A stretch of DNA of 64,000 nt from assembly GCA_016946835.1 (NCBI GenBank), contig JACVTC010000004.1, positions 1,550,001 to 1,614,000 on the forward strand, written 5' to 3'. Below, piece by piece: positions 44,369 through 56,686 of this stretch. Numbering within the stretch: the first letter of the stretch is position 1; each line of letters begins with the position of its first letter. The DNA comes from Neocallimastix lanati (nom. inval.). Taxonomy: Eukaryota > Neocallimastigomycota > Neocallimastigomycetes > Neocallimastigales > Neocallimastigaceae. Position numbers and translations under genes: made by a program. Under the pieces are notes generated by a model. It did not search any database and was not told the DNA's origin. It saw only the letters and a list, made by a program, of their open reading frames with translations.

Positions 44369-47278
44369 AAAAAATAATAAATACTACTATTTTGATTGTT
44401 TTTTCCTTTTTTATTTTATATAATTATTAATTATATAATTATAAATATCATAAAAATATCAAAAAAAAAAATTATAATTTATATTACTTTTTGAATTATT
44501 AATAAAAAAATCTTTTATAAATTAAATTATTGCTTATTGTTTCTTACTAATTTTTGTTATTTCATATTCATATTACTTTAATAATAATTTAAAGATATTT
44601 AATTTGAATTATGAATAAAAAAAATCTTTTAAGTATTGTGTTAAACCATATTTTTTTTTTTTTTTGAAATTGATTTTTATATAAATCTTATAAATTTTAT
44701 TAATCAAAATTTAAAAATGAAAATTAATTATTCTAATTATTATTATTATTATTTTATTATTTTTTATTATTATATACTATTATTTATTATAATTATTTAT
44801 TATTATTTATTATTATTTATTATTATTTATTATTATTTATTATTATTTATTATTATTTATTATTATTTATTATTATTTATTATTATTTATTATTTTGTTG
44901 TAACTAATTAAAGCACTTTTGTACATATTAAATTCAAATAATCAAATAACTCAGACCTTCAGAAAGATCTTTTACCATTTTATTTGCTGTCAAGTAATAT
45001 AATTCATATATTTTTTATTAATTTAATTTAGAGCTAATAATAAACTTAATATAATTTAAATAACATTTATTATAATAATATATGAAGTACAATATATTCT
45101 GAATATATTCATTTAATATTAATAAAATATATTCATATTACATTGATGTCTTTTTTATATTTTAATATATTTCTTTGAATGGTAACACAAAAAAAAATGT
45201 GACTATTCAGTTTTTTGAACCAAAATTTGAAGTAAAACTAGATTATTATATATTATCAGTAGCATAAATGAGTCAAAATACTTTTAAGAACAATTTTATT
45301 AATATGTCTAAAAAAATGTTATAAAAGGTTAGGTTTATATATTTAATTTTTTTTTTAAATTGCTACATTTAATTTATTAAAAGTCTTAAGCTTTAGTGGC
45401 GTGTATGTGTGGATATCGATGTTCATTATAGTTTTATTTTTAATACATTTTCTCTACTATTAAATAAAAGATTTATTATATATTTAGTAAGTTCATGATT
45501 TATTTAATAAAATAAAAAATTATTACTAAATTGAATATATTTCGAGTTTTTTATTTTATTTTATTTATCTTTAAACTTAAATAAATATTTTTGAAAATGA
45601 TTCAATGAATAAATTATTAATAAAATGCTTGAAAAATATTAATTGATTCACTAGAATAATCCATAATCTATACTAAATATAATAATAAAAAACCTTTTTC
45701 TTTCTTTTATGTTATTTCGTTTATATATAATATTAATTTTTAAATCATAAATTAATAATAGTAATGATAATTTAATACTAAATGATTAAGTCAAATGTAT
45801 AAATAATTAATAAATTTGATTGACTGAAGAACAACAAAATATTTCATAAATTTATATGAATAATCAATAATTATATATGGTAAAAGTTAAGAATATCTAT
45901 AATTTATTTCATTAGAATCATACTTATTAAACATTTTTATTGTTAATAAAAAAAATTATATTCTGTTTCTATCTTATTTGAAGTTATTAAAATAGAATTT
46001 TATCTACTGATACTGTTATTTTTAACGACTACTTATACTATTTTAATATTTATATTTCTTTTATTATTTCTTTATTATTATATTTCTTTTAATTCTATAT
46101 TTCTTTTATTTTTCTTATTTTATTTCCCTATTTGAATAAAAAGATTAAAAAAAAAATAAAAAAAAAATTAAAATATTATAATATATTAAATTATTTTTAT
46201 ATATTATTTATATATAAATTAAATATAATATATTTGATTCAAATGCTAATATTTATTTATATAGAATAATATGACATATATAAAAATCTTAAATGATATA
46301 AAATAATATATAGACAATTTAAAAGAATGTACTTTAAATCAAATGATATTTATATTTATTAATATATATCACCATATATATCATCATGTATTATCATGTA
46401 TTTTCTAATATATTAAAGTATTTTTATGATAAAACAAAAAAGTAAATAAAATTTTCATTTCTTAATATTTATAAATTATTACATATATTAATATTTAATA
46501 ATATATATTGTAACATATATTATTATTTATTATGTACTATAAACAATATATTATTAATAATATTTATATATATGAGTTACATATTATATTTTTTAATTTT
46601 CCATTAAATAAAAGATTTTGATATTTAATTATTATTAAACTTTATTCATATTAATTTAAAACATTCAATTAAATCCAATTTGCTTACTCAGTAAAATGAC
46701 ATATATAGTAATAATATTAATTAAAATTTTTATATTTTATAATGAGTTTTAATTATAATATACTATTTTAATTTTAATTTTTAGATTTCTTGTTTTTTAC
46801 TAATTAATTTTAAAATAAAGAATAAAATTTCTTTTTATTTTAATAGTAATAAGATGGAAATAAAGTTAATTTTTGGATATTGAAATATTAAAATCTATAT
46901 TAGTTATTAGAAAATTAATGTTTTTAAAATTATTAATTATTTTAAAGTTTTAATTAAAATATATCATTTTCAATAATACTTTTTATATAAAGAGAAAAAG
47001 GTGTTTTTTTTTTTTTTTATTTTTTTTATTTTTTTTTATTTAATTTTGAAAATTTGGTAATAAAAAACATATTAAAGATTTACAATTATTAAATATAAAT
47101 AATTTCAAAAAACGTTTCATTTAAAAAAGAAATAAAATAATAGTAATATAACTGTAATCAAAAAAGTAAACAAAAATATAACAATAATATTTTATTGATA
47201 GATTATTTTTATTAAAGCATTAATTTTTTTGAGAAAAAATTTAATCTTTTAATAAGATATCTGAATAATAATTATTAT

Positions 47279-47314
<36 letters not shown>

Positions 47315-47447
47315 TTTGTATTTTAATACATTTCTCTTTAAAAATATTGAAAGTTCATTATTAAATGTTAACATACTTATATGTACAAGCAATAATTAAA
47401 ATAAAAAGCATAATTAATATACATTTTTTGGACTTTTTATTTGTTTA

Positions 47448-47480
<33 letters not shown>

Positions 47481-48376
47481 TATAAAGAGATTGAATACAG
47501 ATGAAAATGCAACAAAATATTAATCATTTTCATTTTATATGCTATTTAAAGAAAATCAATATTTTTACTAATAATTAATTACCACAGGTACACCACCATT
47601 GTAGTTAAATGAATTGTAATTTTTTATTTTTGTATTAAATATAATACTCATAAAAATAAAAAATATACTTGTATATAGTATTTCCAATTAATACTAAAAT
47701 AAATTGTGGAAATTGCTTCCTTTTTTTTTTATTCTTTTTCTTTTGCTTATTAATTATATCAAGATAAAATTAAATTCATAAAAAACAAAATTTCCAGTTT
47801 TGAAAAATTAAAAAAATAATAAAATAAATTCGTTAACAAAGTAATATTTGCTATTAAATATAATATAAATTAAATTTTCAATATCATATCATATCATATC
47901 ATAATATTCTTTATATAATTAAATATGATAAAATAAGTAATATTACTACTACTACTACTAATAATAATAATAATAAAAAATTGTATTGATAGAAAAAAGT
48001 GAAAAAAAAAAAATTTTATTATATTAAAATCTTAGGATATTTGAAGCTTTAAAAGATATTTTTTACCAAATAATATTTTATATATATTTTGTATTATATA
48101 TATAATTGTTACATTCAATTGTAGAAAAAAAAAATAAAAATAAATATAACTAATTAAAAATTTAAATTTAAAATATACTGTTTTGACAATAAAGTAATAA
48201 AGTATATAAGATATATATATATTTGTTTATTAAATTTTATTATCTTTTTATATTATTAGATAATAATAATAATAATAATAATAGAATAATAACAATAGCA
48301 TTTAAAATAAAACAAATAATAGTAATAATACTAATAATAAAAACAAAAAACAAAAAAAAAACAAAAAAAAAAAAAA
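43908..48376. other. 4.5-kb AT-rich spacer
   Basis: No gene seen. It has A/T tracts, poly-A at about 44339-44365, a TTATTATTTA array, an ATATC microsatellite near 47880-47900, an ACT/AAT stretch near 47946-47976, and short more-complex patches near 44940-44995, 45178-45260 and 45385-45430 that lack sustained open frames. The final bases before 48377 are A/C-rich (ACAAAAAA), a leader like those before other starts here. Confidence 0.6.
44790..44895. repeat. (TTATTATTTA)n microsatellite
   Basis: About 105 bp of a regular 10-bp unit TTATTATTTA. The open frame over it is Tyr/Leu/Ile low complexity and is not a gene. Confidence 0.9.
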
Positions 48377-51300
48377 ATGTCAGAAAAGGTTACTAGTGAA
48401 TTTGCTTCTCAAGTAGAATCTTTAGATTCTTTTCCAGAACAAATACATGATTATATATCAAATTCAACTGATGATGAGAATGAAAAGGAAATAGAAAATC
48501 AAAATCGTATTATGTCTAATTCAGTGGAAAAAGTTATTATAAATCCTGATACATTATCTCAATATAAATCAAATGATAGAAATAACAAATTTCAATTACC
48601 ATTAGACCTTGTAGATCAACTTGAAGAATTAAGTCATTCGTTGCTCGATGAAGATTTAGATAATTCTATAGTTAATCATATTGAAGAATCAGAGGAGAAG
48701 AGATGTGATATCAAACAGAATGATTTTATATATCAAAATATAGGTAATAAGAAAAATGAAAGTAACATAAAATATTTATTAGATCCTAGTAGAGAAAATA
48801 TAAATTCTTTTTTTTCAAAAAAAAAGGTTAATAATAATGGATATTCATTATTTAAAATGGTAGTTAATGGATTATTTTTAAATAATAAAAAATCAAAGAA
48901 TATTAAATCAACTAATACTTCTGATTTATCATCACAAACGCCAGAAATCAATTCTAAACCTGCATTAGGTTTATCTACCTTATATTCCCTTTCTACTAAT
49001 GGAATTAATGTTAATAATCAAAATAATTTTGTAAATGGATTAAAATCACCATTAACTCCAAGCTTATCTTCACCTGACATTGAAAATGCAGTGATTTCTT
49101 CTCCTATTATTAAGCAAGATAATAATCAACCCTCATTAACTTCATCATCATCATCATCATTTACTTTCCTTCCATCCTCCTTTATGTCAATCTTTTCACA
49201 TGAGTCAAAATCTAATGGAAATACTTCTTTGTTAATTCATACTAAGAATAATGATGGTAATCATATCGATTCAGATTCAGATTCAGAATTTTTATATTCT
49301 TTACCTAATCAAAGTATTCAAAATTTAAGAGAAATTAAATCCTTAATGGATTCAAAAATTTATTCTTCTTCTAAAGATAATTCAAAAATTAAAAAAGATT
49401 ATTCCATCCATAATTTAAATCAAGGAATTAAACGTTCTTATATTTCTTCTCCTTCTCCTTCATTATCATCATCATCTTCTTCTTTAAAATTTGAAAAAGG
49501 AAAAGGAAAAGGATCGTCTAATTCAAAAATCGATTTTCAATCCTTTTTAAATGCCTTTAATAATCGTACAGATATTTTTACAACTACTACTACTACTACT
49601 ACTACTACTAATAATAATAATAATAATAATAACAATAATAACAACAACAACAATAATAATAATAAAAATTATGAATGTCAATTACCTCCATTTTCTTCTG
49701 CAGTGTCATCTAATATTTCAACATCTTCAAGTGATCATAATAAAATATTACCCTCAGATATAAGTAAAGGAAGTCTATCCTATCCATCTTATATGACGTC
49801 TTTACCTCTTTTATCAAATAGAGAATCATTTATTACATTACCTCCATTACATCATACTGATAACAATAATAAGCCGAAAACGCTATCTTCCAATGAGGAT
49901 GATGATAGTAATAGTAATAATAATAATAATCATTCAGTACGTGTACTTCCTTCTACATTACTTACAGAAGATAAAAATGAAGATGAAATGTCTATTACTT
50001 CCTCATCATTCGATTCATTCCCTGAATATAAATCAGAAAATTTTTTACCATCTTCAAAAATAAAAGCTCATATTGAAGATAAAACTGAGTTAGAACCGGA
50101 ACTAGAATCAGAATTTAATAAAGATCTTAATTCTATGTCAACTATATCTTCTAAGCCTATTCCAACTCAGAATAGACATATTAGTTATAATCTTAGTCAA
50201 TCCTTCCCTAAAAGAAGCACTTATCTCAATACTAACCATCATCGCCATTCCTCAAGTTCTAAAAATAATATTAATTACTTATATCCAAATAGAGGTGTAT
50301 CTGCTTCACCTGATTCATCCTCTCTTTCTTCCATTTTAGAAAATCCTGAAAGTATCGCATTAAAGGAAAAAGTTGAAAATTCAAATAATGATTCTGTTTT
50401 ACGTCAGTATAGAATTAGATTTAAACCTCAATCACTTTTATCTTCAAATAATAAACAAAATAATTCAAATCAAGGTAACGATAATATAAGGCGTCGTAAA
50501 ACTATATATACTTCAACTTCTTATTTCAATAAATCTAATAATAGTAAAAATAGCAATAATAAAAATAAAAATAAAAATATAAATATAAATGATCAAAATA
50601 ATAATAATAGTAAGAATAACAGTAATAAAACGAATAATCAAAATATCAATCAAATAATAAATAATAGAAAATCCAATAGTAATGATACTAATGAATTACG
50701 TCGTGCTCATTCTCTACATTATAATAATAGATCAAGCAATGGTTATCGCTATAGTCAAAGCTATGGTGTAAATAATCGTCATGATAGTATTTCTTCTTCA
50801 CGTTCAGCACTTACCAACTTTTTATCCAATTTTTCCTTTGCCAGTTCGAATTCAAATACAAATACTTATAGCGAACAAGATGAAGAGGAAGAAGATTATG
50901 ATAATGAATTCGCTGATCATTCCTTTATTAAATCTTCAGCATCACTTTATTCTTCCTTTATTAATGCTGAAGCAGAAAAGAAGAGTAGTACGGATTCAAA
51001 GACTCCATCTGTCTTTGATCCAGATTTTATAGAAAAAGTTAGGAATAAAACCATTAAACATCAAAAATCACTGTTTTTTAATTCAGAATCATATGATAAA
51101 AATTATATGGAACCATCAAGTTTCAATAGTATCATTCCAGAACCAGAGAAACTTCGTCTCTTAAATCCAGTATATGTTCGAGCTCAATATTTTGAGAGTC
51201 TTCGTAACCATGAAGATCATCAAGAACCACAATTAAAGTCAAAATCAACGACCTTAAGTGAAATGGAACAAGATATAGTATCGCCAGATCAAATATTAGA

Positions 51301-51868
51301 TACTATTACAGCTGAAAAATTACGTTTCCATTTACCAAGAAGATATCGTGAATATTCCACATGGGAATTAATTTTTAGTTTAAGTGAACATGGCTCCAGT
51401 TTTATTACCCTTTATGATAAAATTGTAGGGAAAGGTCCACTTTTAATGGCTATTAAAGATTCAAATGATCAAATATTTGGTGCCTATATTTCGGAAAGTG
51501 TTCAAATTTCATCCAGATATTATGGTACAGGTGAATGTTTCCTTTGGAAAAAGGGAGATGGCCATGATCAACGTTCCTTTAAGGTTTTTGAATGGTCCGG
51601 ATTAAATGAACTCAATATTTTGACTACTCGTGATATGATTGCTTTTGGTGGAGGCAAACAAGGTCATTTTGGTTTATGTTTAGATCAATATTTAGAAGGA
51701 GGTACTACAGCTCGTTGTGATACCTTTAGAAATGAACCATTGACCATATCATCAAGAATTGATGATGTCATTAAACCTCAAACCGTACCAACTTATTATG
51801 AAACGCATGACATCAGTTTTGAATGTATTAATATAGAATTTTGGAAAATTGTAGATAATCTACGTTAA
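48377..51868 (+). CDS. TLDc-domain protein (OXR1-type), intronless
   Basis: A single 1163-residue open frame. The C-terminal ~190 residues (about 974-1163) are a TLDc domain: LRFHLPRRYREYSTWELIFS, LSEHGSSFITLYDKIVGKG, GPLLMAIKDSNDQIFGAYIS, YYGTGECFLWKKGDG, FKVFEWSGLNELNI, DMIAFGGGKQGHFGLCLD, CDTFRNEPLT and a terminal FECINIEFWKI. This follows the order in OXR1/NCOA7 proteins, including the GTGE and FGGG-type signatures. Residues 1-970 are low complexity: Ser/Asn-rich with Thr and Asn runs near 400-430 and a DEEEEDYDNEF patch. TLDc proteins of the OXR1 type protect against oxidative stress, and several bind and disassemble the V-ATPase; that role is inferred here. No LysM or GRAM domain is visible. 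The lack of introns contrasts with the intron-rich genes upstream. Confidence 0.9.
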   Translation: MSEKVTSEFASQVESLDSFPEQIHDYISNSTDDENEKEIENQNRIMSNSVEKVIINPDTLSQYKSNDRNNKFQLPLDLVDQLEELSHSLLDEDLDNSIVNHIEESEEKRCDIKQNDFIYQNIGNKKNESNIKYLLDPSRENINSFFSKKKVNNNGYSLFKMVVNGLFLNNKKSKNIKSTNTSDLSSQTPEINSKPALGLSTLYSLSTNGINVNNQNNFVNGLKSPLTPSLSSPDIENAVISSPIIKQDNNQPSLTSSSSSSFTFLPSSFMSIFSHESKSNGNTSLLIHTKNNDGNHIDSDSDSEFLYSLPNQSIQNLREIKSLMDSKIYSSSKDNSKIKKDYSIHNLNQGIKRSYISSPSPSLSSSSSSLKFEKGKGKGSSNSKIDFQSFLNAFNNRTDIFTTTTTTTTTTNNNNNNNNNNNNNNNNNNKNYECQLPPFSSAVSSNISTSSSDHNKILPSDISKGSLSYPSYMTSLPLLSNRESFITLPPLHHTDNNNKPKTLSSNEDDDSNSNNNNNHSVRVLPSTLLTEDKNEDEMSITSSSFDSFPEYKSENFLPSSKIKAHIEDKTELEPELESEFNKDLNSMSTISSKPIPTQNRHISYNLSQSFPKRSTYLNTNHHRHSSSSKNNINYLYPNRGVSASPDSSSLSSILENPESIALKEKVENSNNDSVLRQYRIRFKPQSLLSSNNKQNNSNQGNDNIRRRKTIYTSTSYFNKSNNSKNSNNKNKNKNININDQNNNNSKNNSNKTNNQNINQIINNRKSNSNDTNELRRAHSLHYNNRSSNGYRYSQSYGVNNRHDSISSSRSALTNFLSNFSFASSNSNTNTYSEQDEEEEDYDNEFADHSFIKSSASLYSSFINAEAEKKSSTDSKTPSVFDPDFIEKVRNKTIKHQKSLFFNSESYDKNYMEPSSFNSIIPEPEKLRLLNPVYVRAQYFESLRNHEDHQEPQLKSKSTTLSEMEQDIVSPDQILDTITAEKLRFHLPRRYREYSTWELIFSLSEHGSSFITLYDKIVGKGPLLMAIKDSNDQIFGAYISESVQISSRYYGTGECFLWKKGDGHDQRSFKVFEWSGLNELNILTTRDMIAFGGGKQGHFGLCLDQYLEGGTTARCDTFRNEPLTISSRIDDVIKPQTVPTYYETHDISFECINIEFWKIVDNLR

Positions 51869-51934
51869 ATATCATTAAAGAAAGAAAAAACAAAAAAACA
51901 AAAAACAAAAAAGACATTTAAGATAATTAAATCC

Positions 51935-51972
<38 letters not shown>

Positions 51973-52195
51973 ATAATAAACATAATATATAGCATATTTA
52001 TATCGAAAGGAAGAAATATTTGTATATAAACCTATATATTATGACAATATTAAAAAAAAAAAGTATATATATAAATATATATTAAAAACATTAACTTGTA
52101 TAATATTAAATAAAATAATAATAACAATAATAATAATAAAAATAATAAAAATAACTATACTATCTGTTACTCCCAAAACCGGACTTTAAAATAAC

Positions 52196-52237
<42 letters not shown>

Positions 52238-52425
52238 AAATTAAATAACGTATAAAATATTACTTTATATCTTTGTAGATATTGTTATATATAAATAAAT
52301 AATATAAAAATATGAATTCAATTAATATTAATAAAATAAAAATAATACAAAATATAATAGTTTTATTAATGTAGTGTGAAAATTATATATTATTTATCTT
52401 TCCATCTATCTATCTATTATCTATC

Positions 52426-52464
<39 letters not shown>

Positions 52465-55400
52465 GTCATTTCCACAGAATTTTATAATTTTCATTATATA
52501 CATATTTCATATTAAAAAAGAAATATATATAGTAATTATTTTTAATTAAATATTATTATATTTTTATTACATATAATATATTACTTTTTTTTTTTGTTAT
52601 TATTGTTGAAACAATAAAACTTTCCTCTTAAAATTTTTAAATTATATATATATATCTACTTTCATTAAGAAGGAAGTATAAAAAAAAAAAAAAAAGATAC
52701 AAATAAAAAAAAAATTAAATAATACGGTCAAATATTTAAAAATTTATATTAAAGAAAAATATTATTACTTTTATTATTATAAGTTTTATTGCTATTATTT
52801 TTTAAAAAAAGTAAATTTTTATCTTTTTTAGGTGATTTTGAAAGAAAAAAAAAAAAAAAAGATTTTTGTTGCATATAATAAAAGATAATAGAGGATTGTG
52901 TATAAAAAAATTCATTTTAAATAGAATAGTATTTACACTATTCTATTTAAAATGAAATTTTTTATACACAATCCTCTATTATCTTTTATTATTATTATTA
53001 TTATTTTTGTCTTTGACAACTTAATTGTTAAGTTTATTTAAGTTATATTTCAACATTTTTATTCGTTTTAATTATGAAATTATTAACTGTTATATTAAAA
53101 ACAAACAAATAAACAAACAAACATACAAATAAAAATTATTATTTATTATTTATTAATTTATAAAAAAAAAAAATTATTACAGTAGATAATTAGTAATAAA
53201 TAATAAATTAATAATTAATAAACTTATTTTTTTGATAATTACTTTAATTTTTTATTTATCATTTTTATCGCTAAAGAGAATTTCTTTTCAATCTTAACAT
53301 TATAATTATATTAACAAAAAACTTTTACGATTGAATGAGCAGAATTTTTTTATCCTTTATAAAATTTTTTGATAGTAATCTAGTTATAATCACAATAAAA
53401 AAAAATATCCATCAAAACAATTATTTTTTATTTCATTAATAATTAATTTTAATTTTTTATCAAATTTTTTATTACTATTTTTTATTAATATTTTATTTTA
53501 ATAAGTTTATTTTCAATTAATTTTATTTTATATATGTGCAATATATGATATAATATATTAAATTATATTACGATTAAATATCGCAATAGGAATATATTAA
53601 GGGGTTGAAAATTGATGAAATAGATTTCATATATTTTATATATAATTCTAAAATATTACAATATACGTATAATATATTATAATATATTTATAAAATAAAA
53701 CATATTTAACCTAATTTTCTTTAAAAAATTAAAAAATTAAAAATATAGTTTGTGGTTCAAATAAATAAATACATAAATAAATATTAAATATTAAATATAA
53801 TATTTACTTGACTATTACTAATAAATTAAAAAAAATTTAATATAGAATAATATAAATAATTTTATATATAAAAAATTTAAAAAATTTTACATTTTATTTT
53901 AACAGTTTTTATTTATAAAGTAAATAAAATGTTTATGGTTTTATACTTTATTAATTATTAAAAATAATGTACATTTATCGTTTATTTATTATTTAAGATA
54001 TCAATGATTTTTTAATAATCATTTGGTTTTATATTATTTTGAGTTTTAAATTAAAAAATAAGCAAAATTAACTTTTTCTTTGGTGATGAGTTGTTTAAAA
54101 CTTTTTATTTAACTCAAATTTTACTTCTTTAATTATAAAATTAGAGGTCTTAAATTATTATATATATTTTTTTATTTTATGTCTATATTTAGTACCAGCT
54201 TTTTGAACGTTAAATATAATTAAATTTTTATTTTTATTTTTATAATTTTTAATCAAATATCTATAATTAATATTAAATTACTCTATAAATTATTTAATTA
54301 CTATTCCAAATAGTATATAGTCCTCAATGAAATAATTTGAAATTTTAATTCAATAGTTTTTTTTATTTTTATTTTTAATTAATTCTTTTACTTTTTATTC
54401 TTGATGTAAAATAATAATAAAATTTTTAATATAATAAAGATAAGTTCAATTAAAGCTATAATATTAAAAAACTTAAATTATTAATTAGAGGATTTAATAA
54501 TTCATTTATTTAATATAATTAATTTTTTTTTTTTTTTTAAAAAAGTAAACTTTTATACTATTTTAAAATAAAATATTGTGGAATTAACAAATAATTAAAC
54601 ATACATTCGAGTAATATGAAGCTTTTATATATATATATAATAAGACGAATAATTATTTTATTAAACATATTAATTATTGAAATAAAAAGTATAATTATTA
54701 AAAATTTTTGAGCTACTGAATTTTTATGTTTAATTAATTTATTAATTAATCATTACTTAATATTCATTTTTTACTATTTTTTTTTAATAATATATATATA
54801 TAATTATGTTACATCATATTAAATTATTTGATTACATATAATTTTTTGATATTCATAAAAACTATCTAATATATATATATATATAATTATTTATTTTTTA
54901 TGTCTATGAGCAATCCTATTTAAAGACATACTAATTCCCTTTTAATTTGCTTTGTAGTAAATTTTTTTTATATCAACTTTTTATATATATATATTTTTTA
55001 TAATTGATTCCATCCATCTATCTATCTATCTATCTATATATATATTATTTTTTATTTTTTTTTCCAAACCTACAGAAATATTGTACTCTAGCAAAATTTT
55101 CTTAAATTATTATTTATGTAAATAATTATAATATAAATATTATAATTATTTAAATATTAGATAATAATAAAAAAAATAATAAATTATTTTATAATTCAAT
55201 AAAAAAAAAGGTGTATCACTTTTATTAATAAAAAAGTATTTACAATTTTAATATAATTAAAATTTAAAAAAGGGTATATAGGTTGTTCTAATATCATATA
55301 TAATAAGGATAAGGTAAAAGATATCATTTAATCTTAATTATGCTTTAATAATTATTTTTATTCATTATTATATTAAATACCCTTTCTAATTATTAACTAT

Positions 55401-56655
55401 ACAATTTTTCTTCTTATTATTTTATGAAAAAAATTTTGTTTGTTTTATTGATGTTTTTAATTAATAATATCTTAACCACTATAATAATTACTATTTATAT
55501 CCATATTATATAATTTATATTTATTATACTACAATATATTATACTATATATTACAGAATTTATATGGATATATTCATTAATTTATAAATGTAGATAAATA
55601 AAAATTGGATGAATATTCATTTAAATAAATTATTTAAAATTCTTCAATAATAGAAAAACCACACAATATATATATATATACATTTGAAAAAATTTTTATT
55701 TTTATATTGTACTAATTTCTATTTATTAATAATTATAAAAATTTAATATTTTGTTAATAATATTAATTAAAAATTATTAATATTATTATTTTTTGATATT
55801 AAAAATTTTAATATAATTAATACTAACATTGTAGTTATATTTTATACTATTAAATAGCAAATATTCTTATTAGTAATTACTGAGATATCCTTTTTTCTTA
55901 TTAAATTGGAATATTAATTAGGAAGTATCCTACAGAAAGGTTTAATAGAAACATGAAGGAAGTAAACTCTGCTTAATTTATAAATAATATAATATAGGAA
56001 AAGGAGTATATTTAAATATTATTTATATCTTCAAATAAAATTTATTATGATTAATAAATATTTACATTTTTATTATGGTTAAAAACGTCAATAAAAACTA
56101 ATAAACTTTGATGAATAATCTATTAATAAATAAACATAAATTTTAAGCTTATAGTTAATGTATTGCCAAAAAGTCTTGTTACTATATTTAATATTTAATA
56201 AAAAAAAGTCAAATAGGAAATATACATGTGGCTTGTATTATATTTTAGAATATCTATTACATTTTAATACGTTGAATAGAATTCTTATAATAAGAATAAA
56301 AACACAAATAAACAAATAAAGAAATAATTAAAACAAGGAGTTATGAATAATAAATAATTTAATATATGAATTAAATTGATGATATTATAATAAAATAGAA
56401 CTGACTAATAATATTTTTTTCTTGATAAAAATTAAAAAAAAATATTACATATTATTTAAACACTTCATATTATATGCAAATATTTAATTATAGGTATTAA
56501 TATTAATTTTACTAATAGACACCGACCACATCAATATAATAATGGTAAAATATTGGAAATATCATAAAATGAAGTTAAACTATTCAATTATTCATTTTAC
56601 ATAATATAAAGTATATTTTTCCTTAGGAATAACTTTTTTTTTTATAATTTACAGC

Positions 56656-56686
<31 letters not shown>

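Noticed and set aside
44717-44911. 64-residue Tyr/Leu/Ile open frame
   Set aside because: It is produced by a 10-bp microsatellite.
47880-47976. Possible regulatory repeats upstream of the TLDc gene (ATATC)n and (ACT)n
   Set aside because: They look like simple microsatellites of the kind seen throughout the window, with nothing that links them to regulation.
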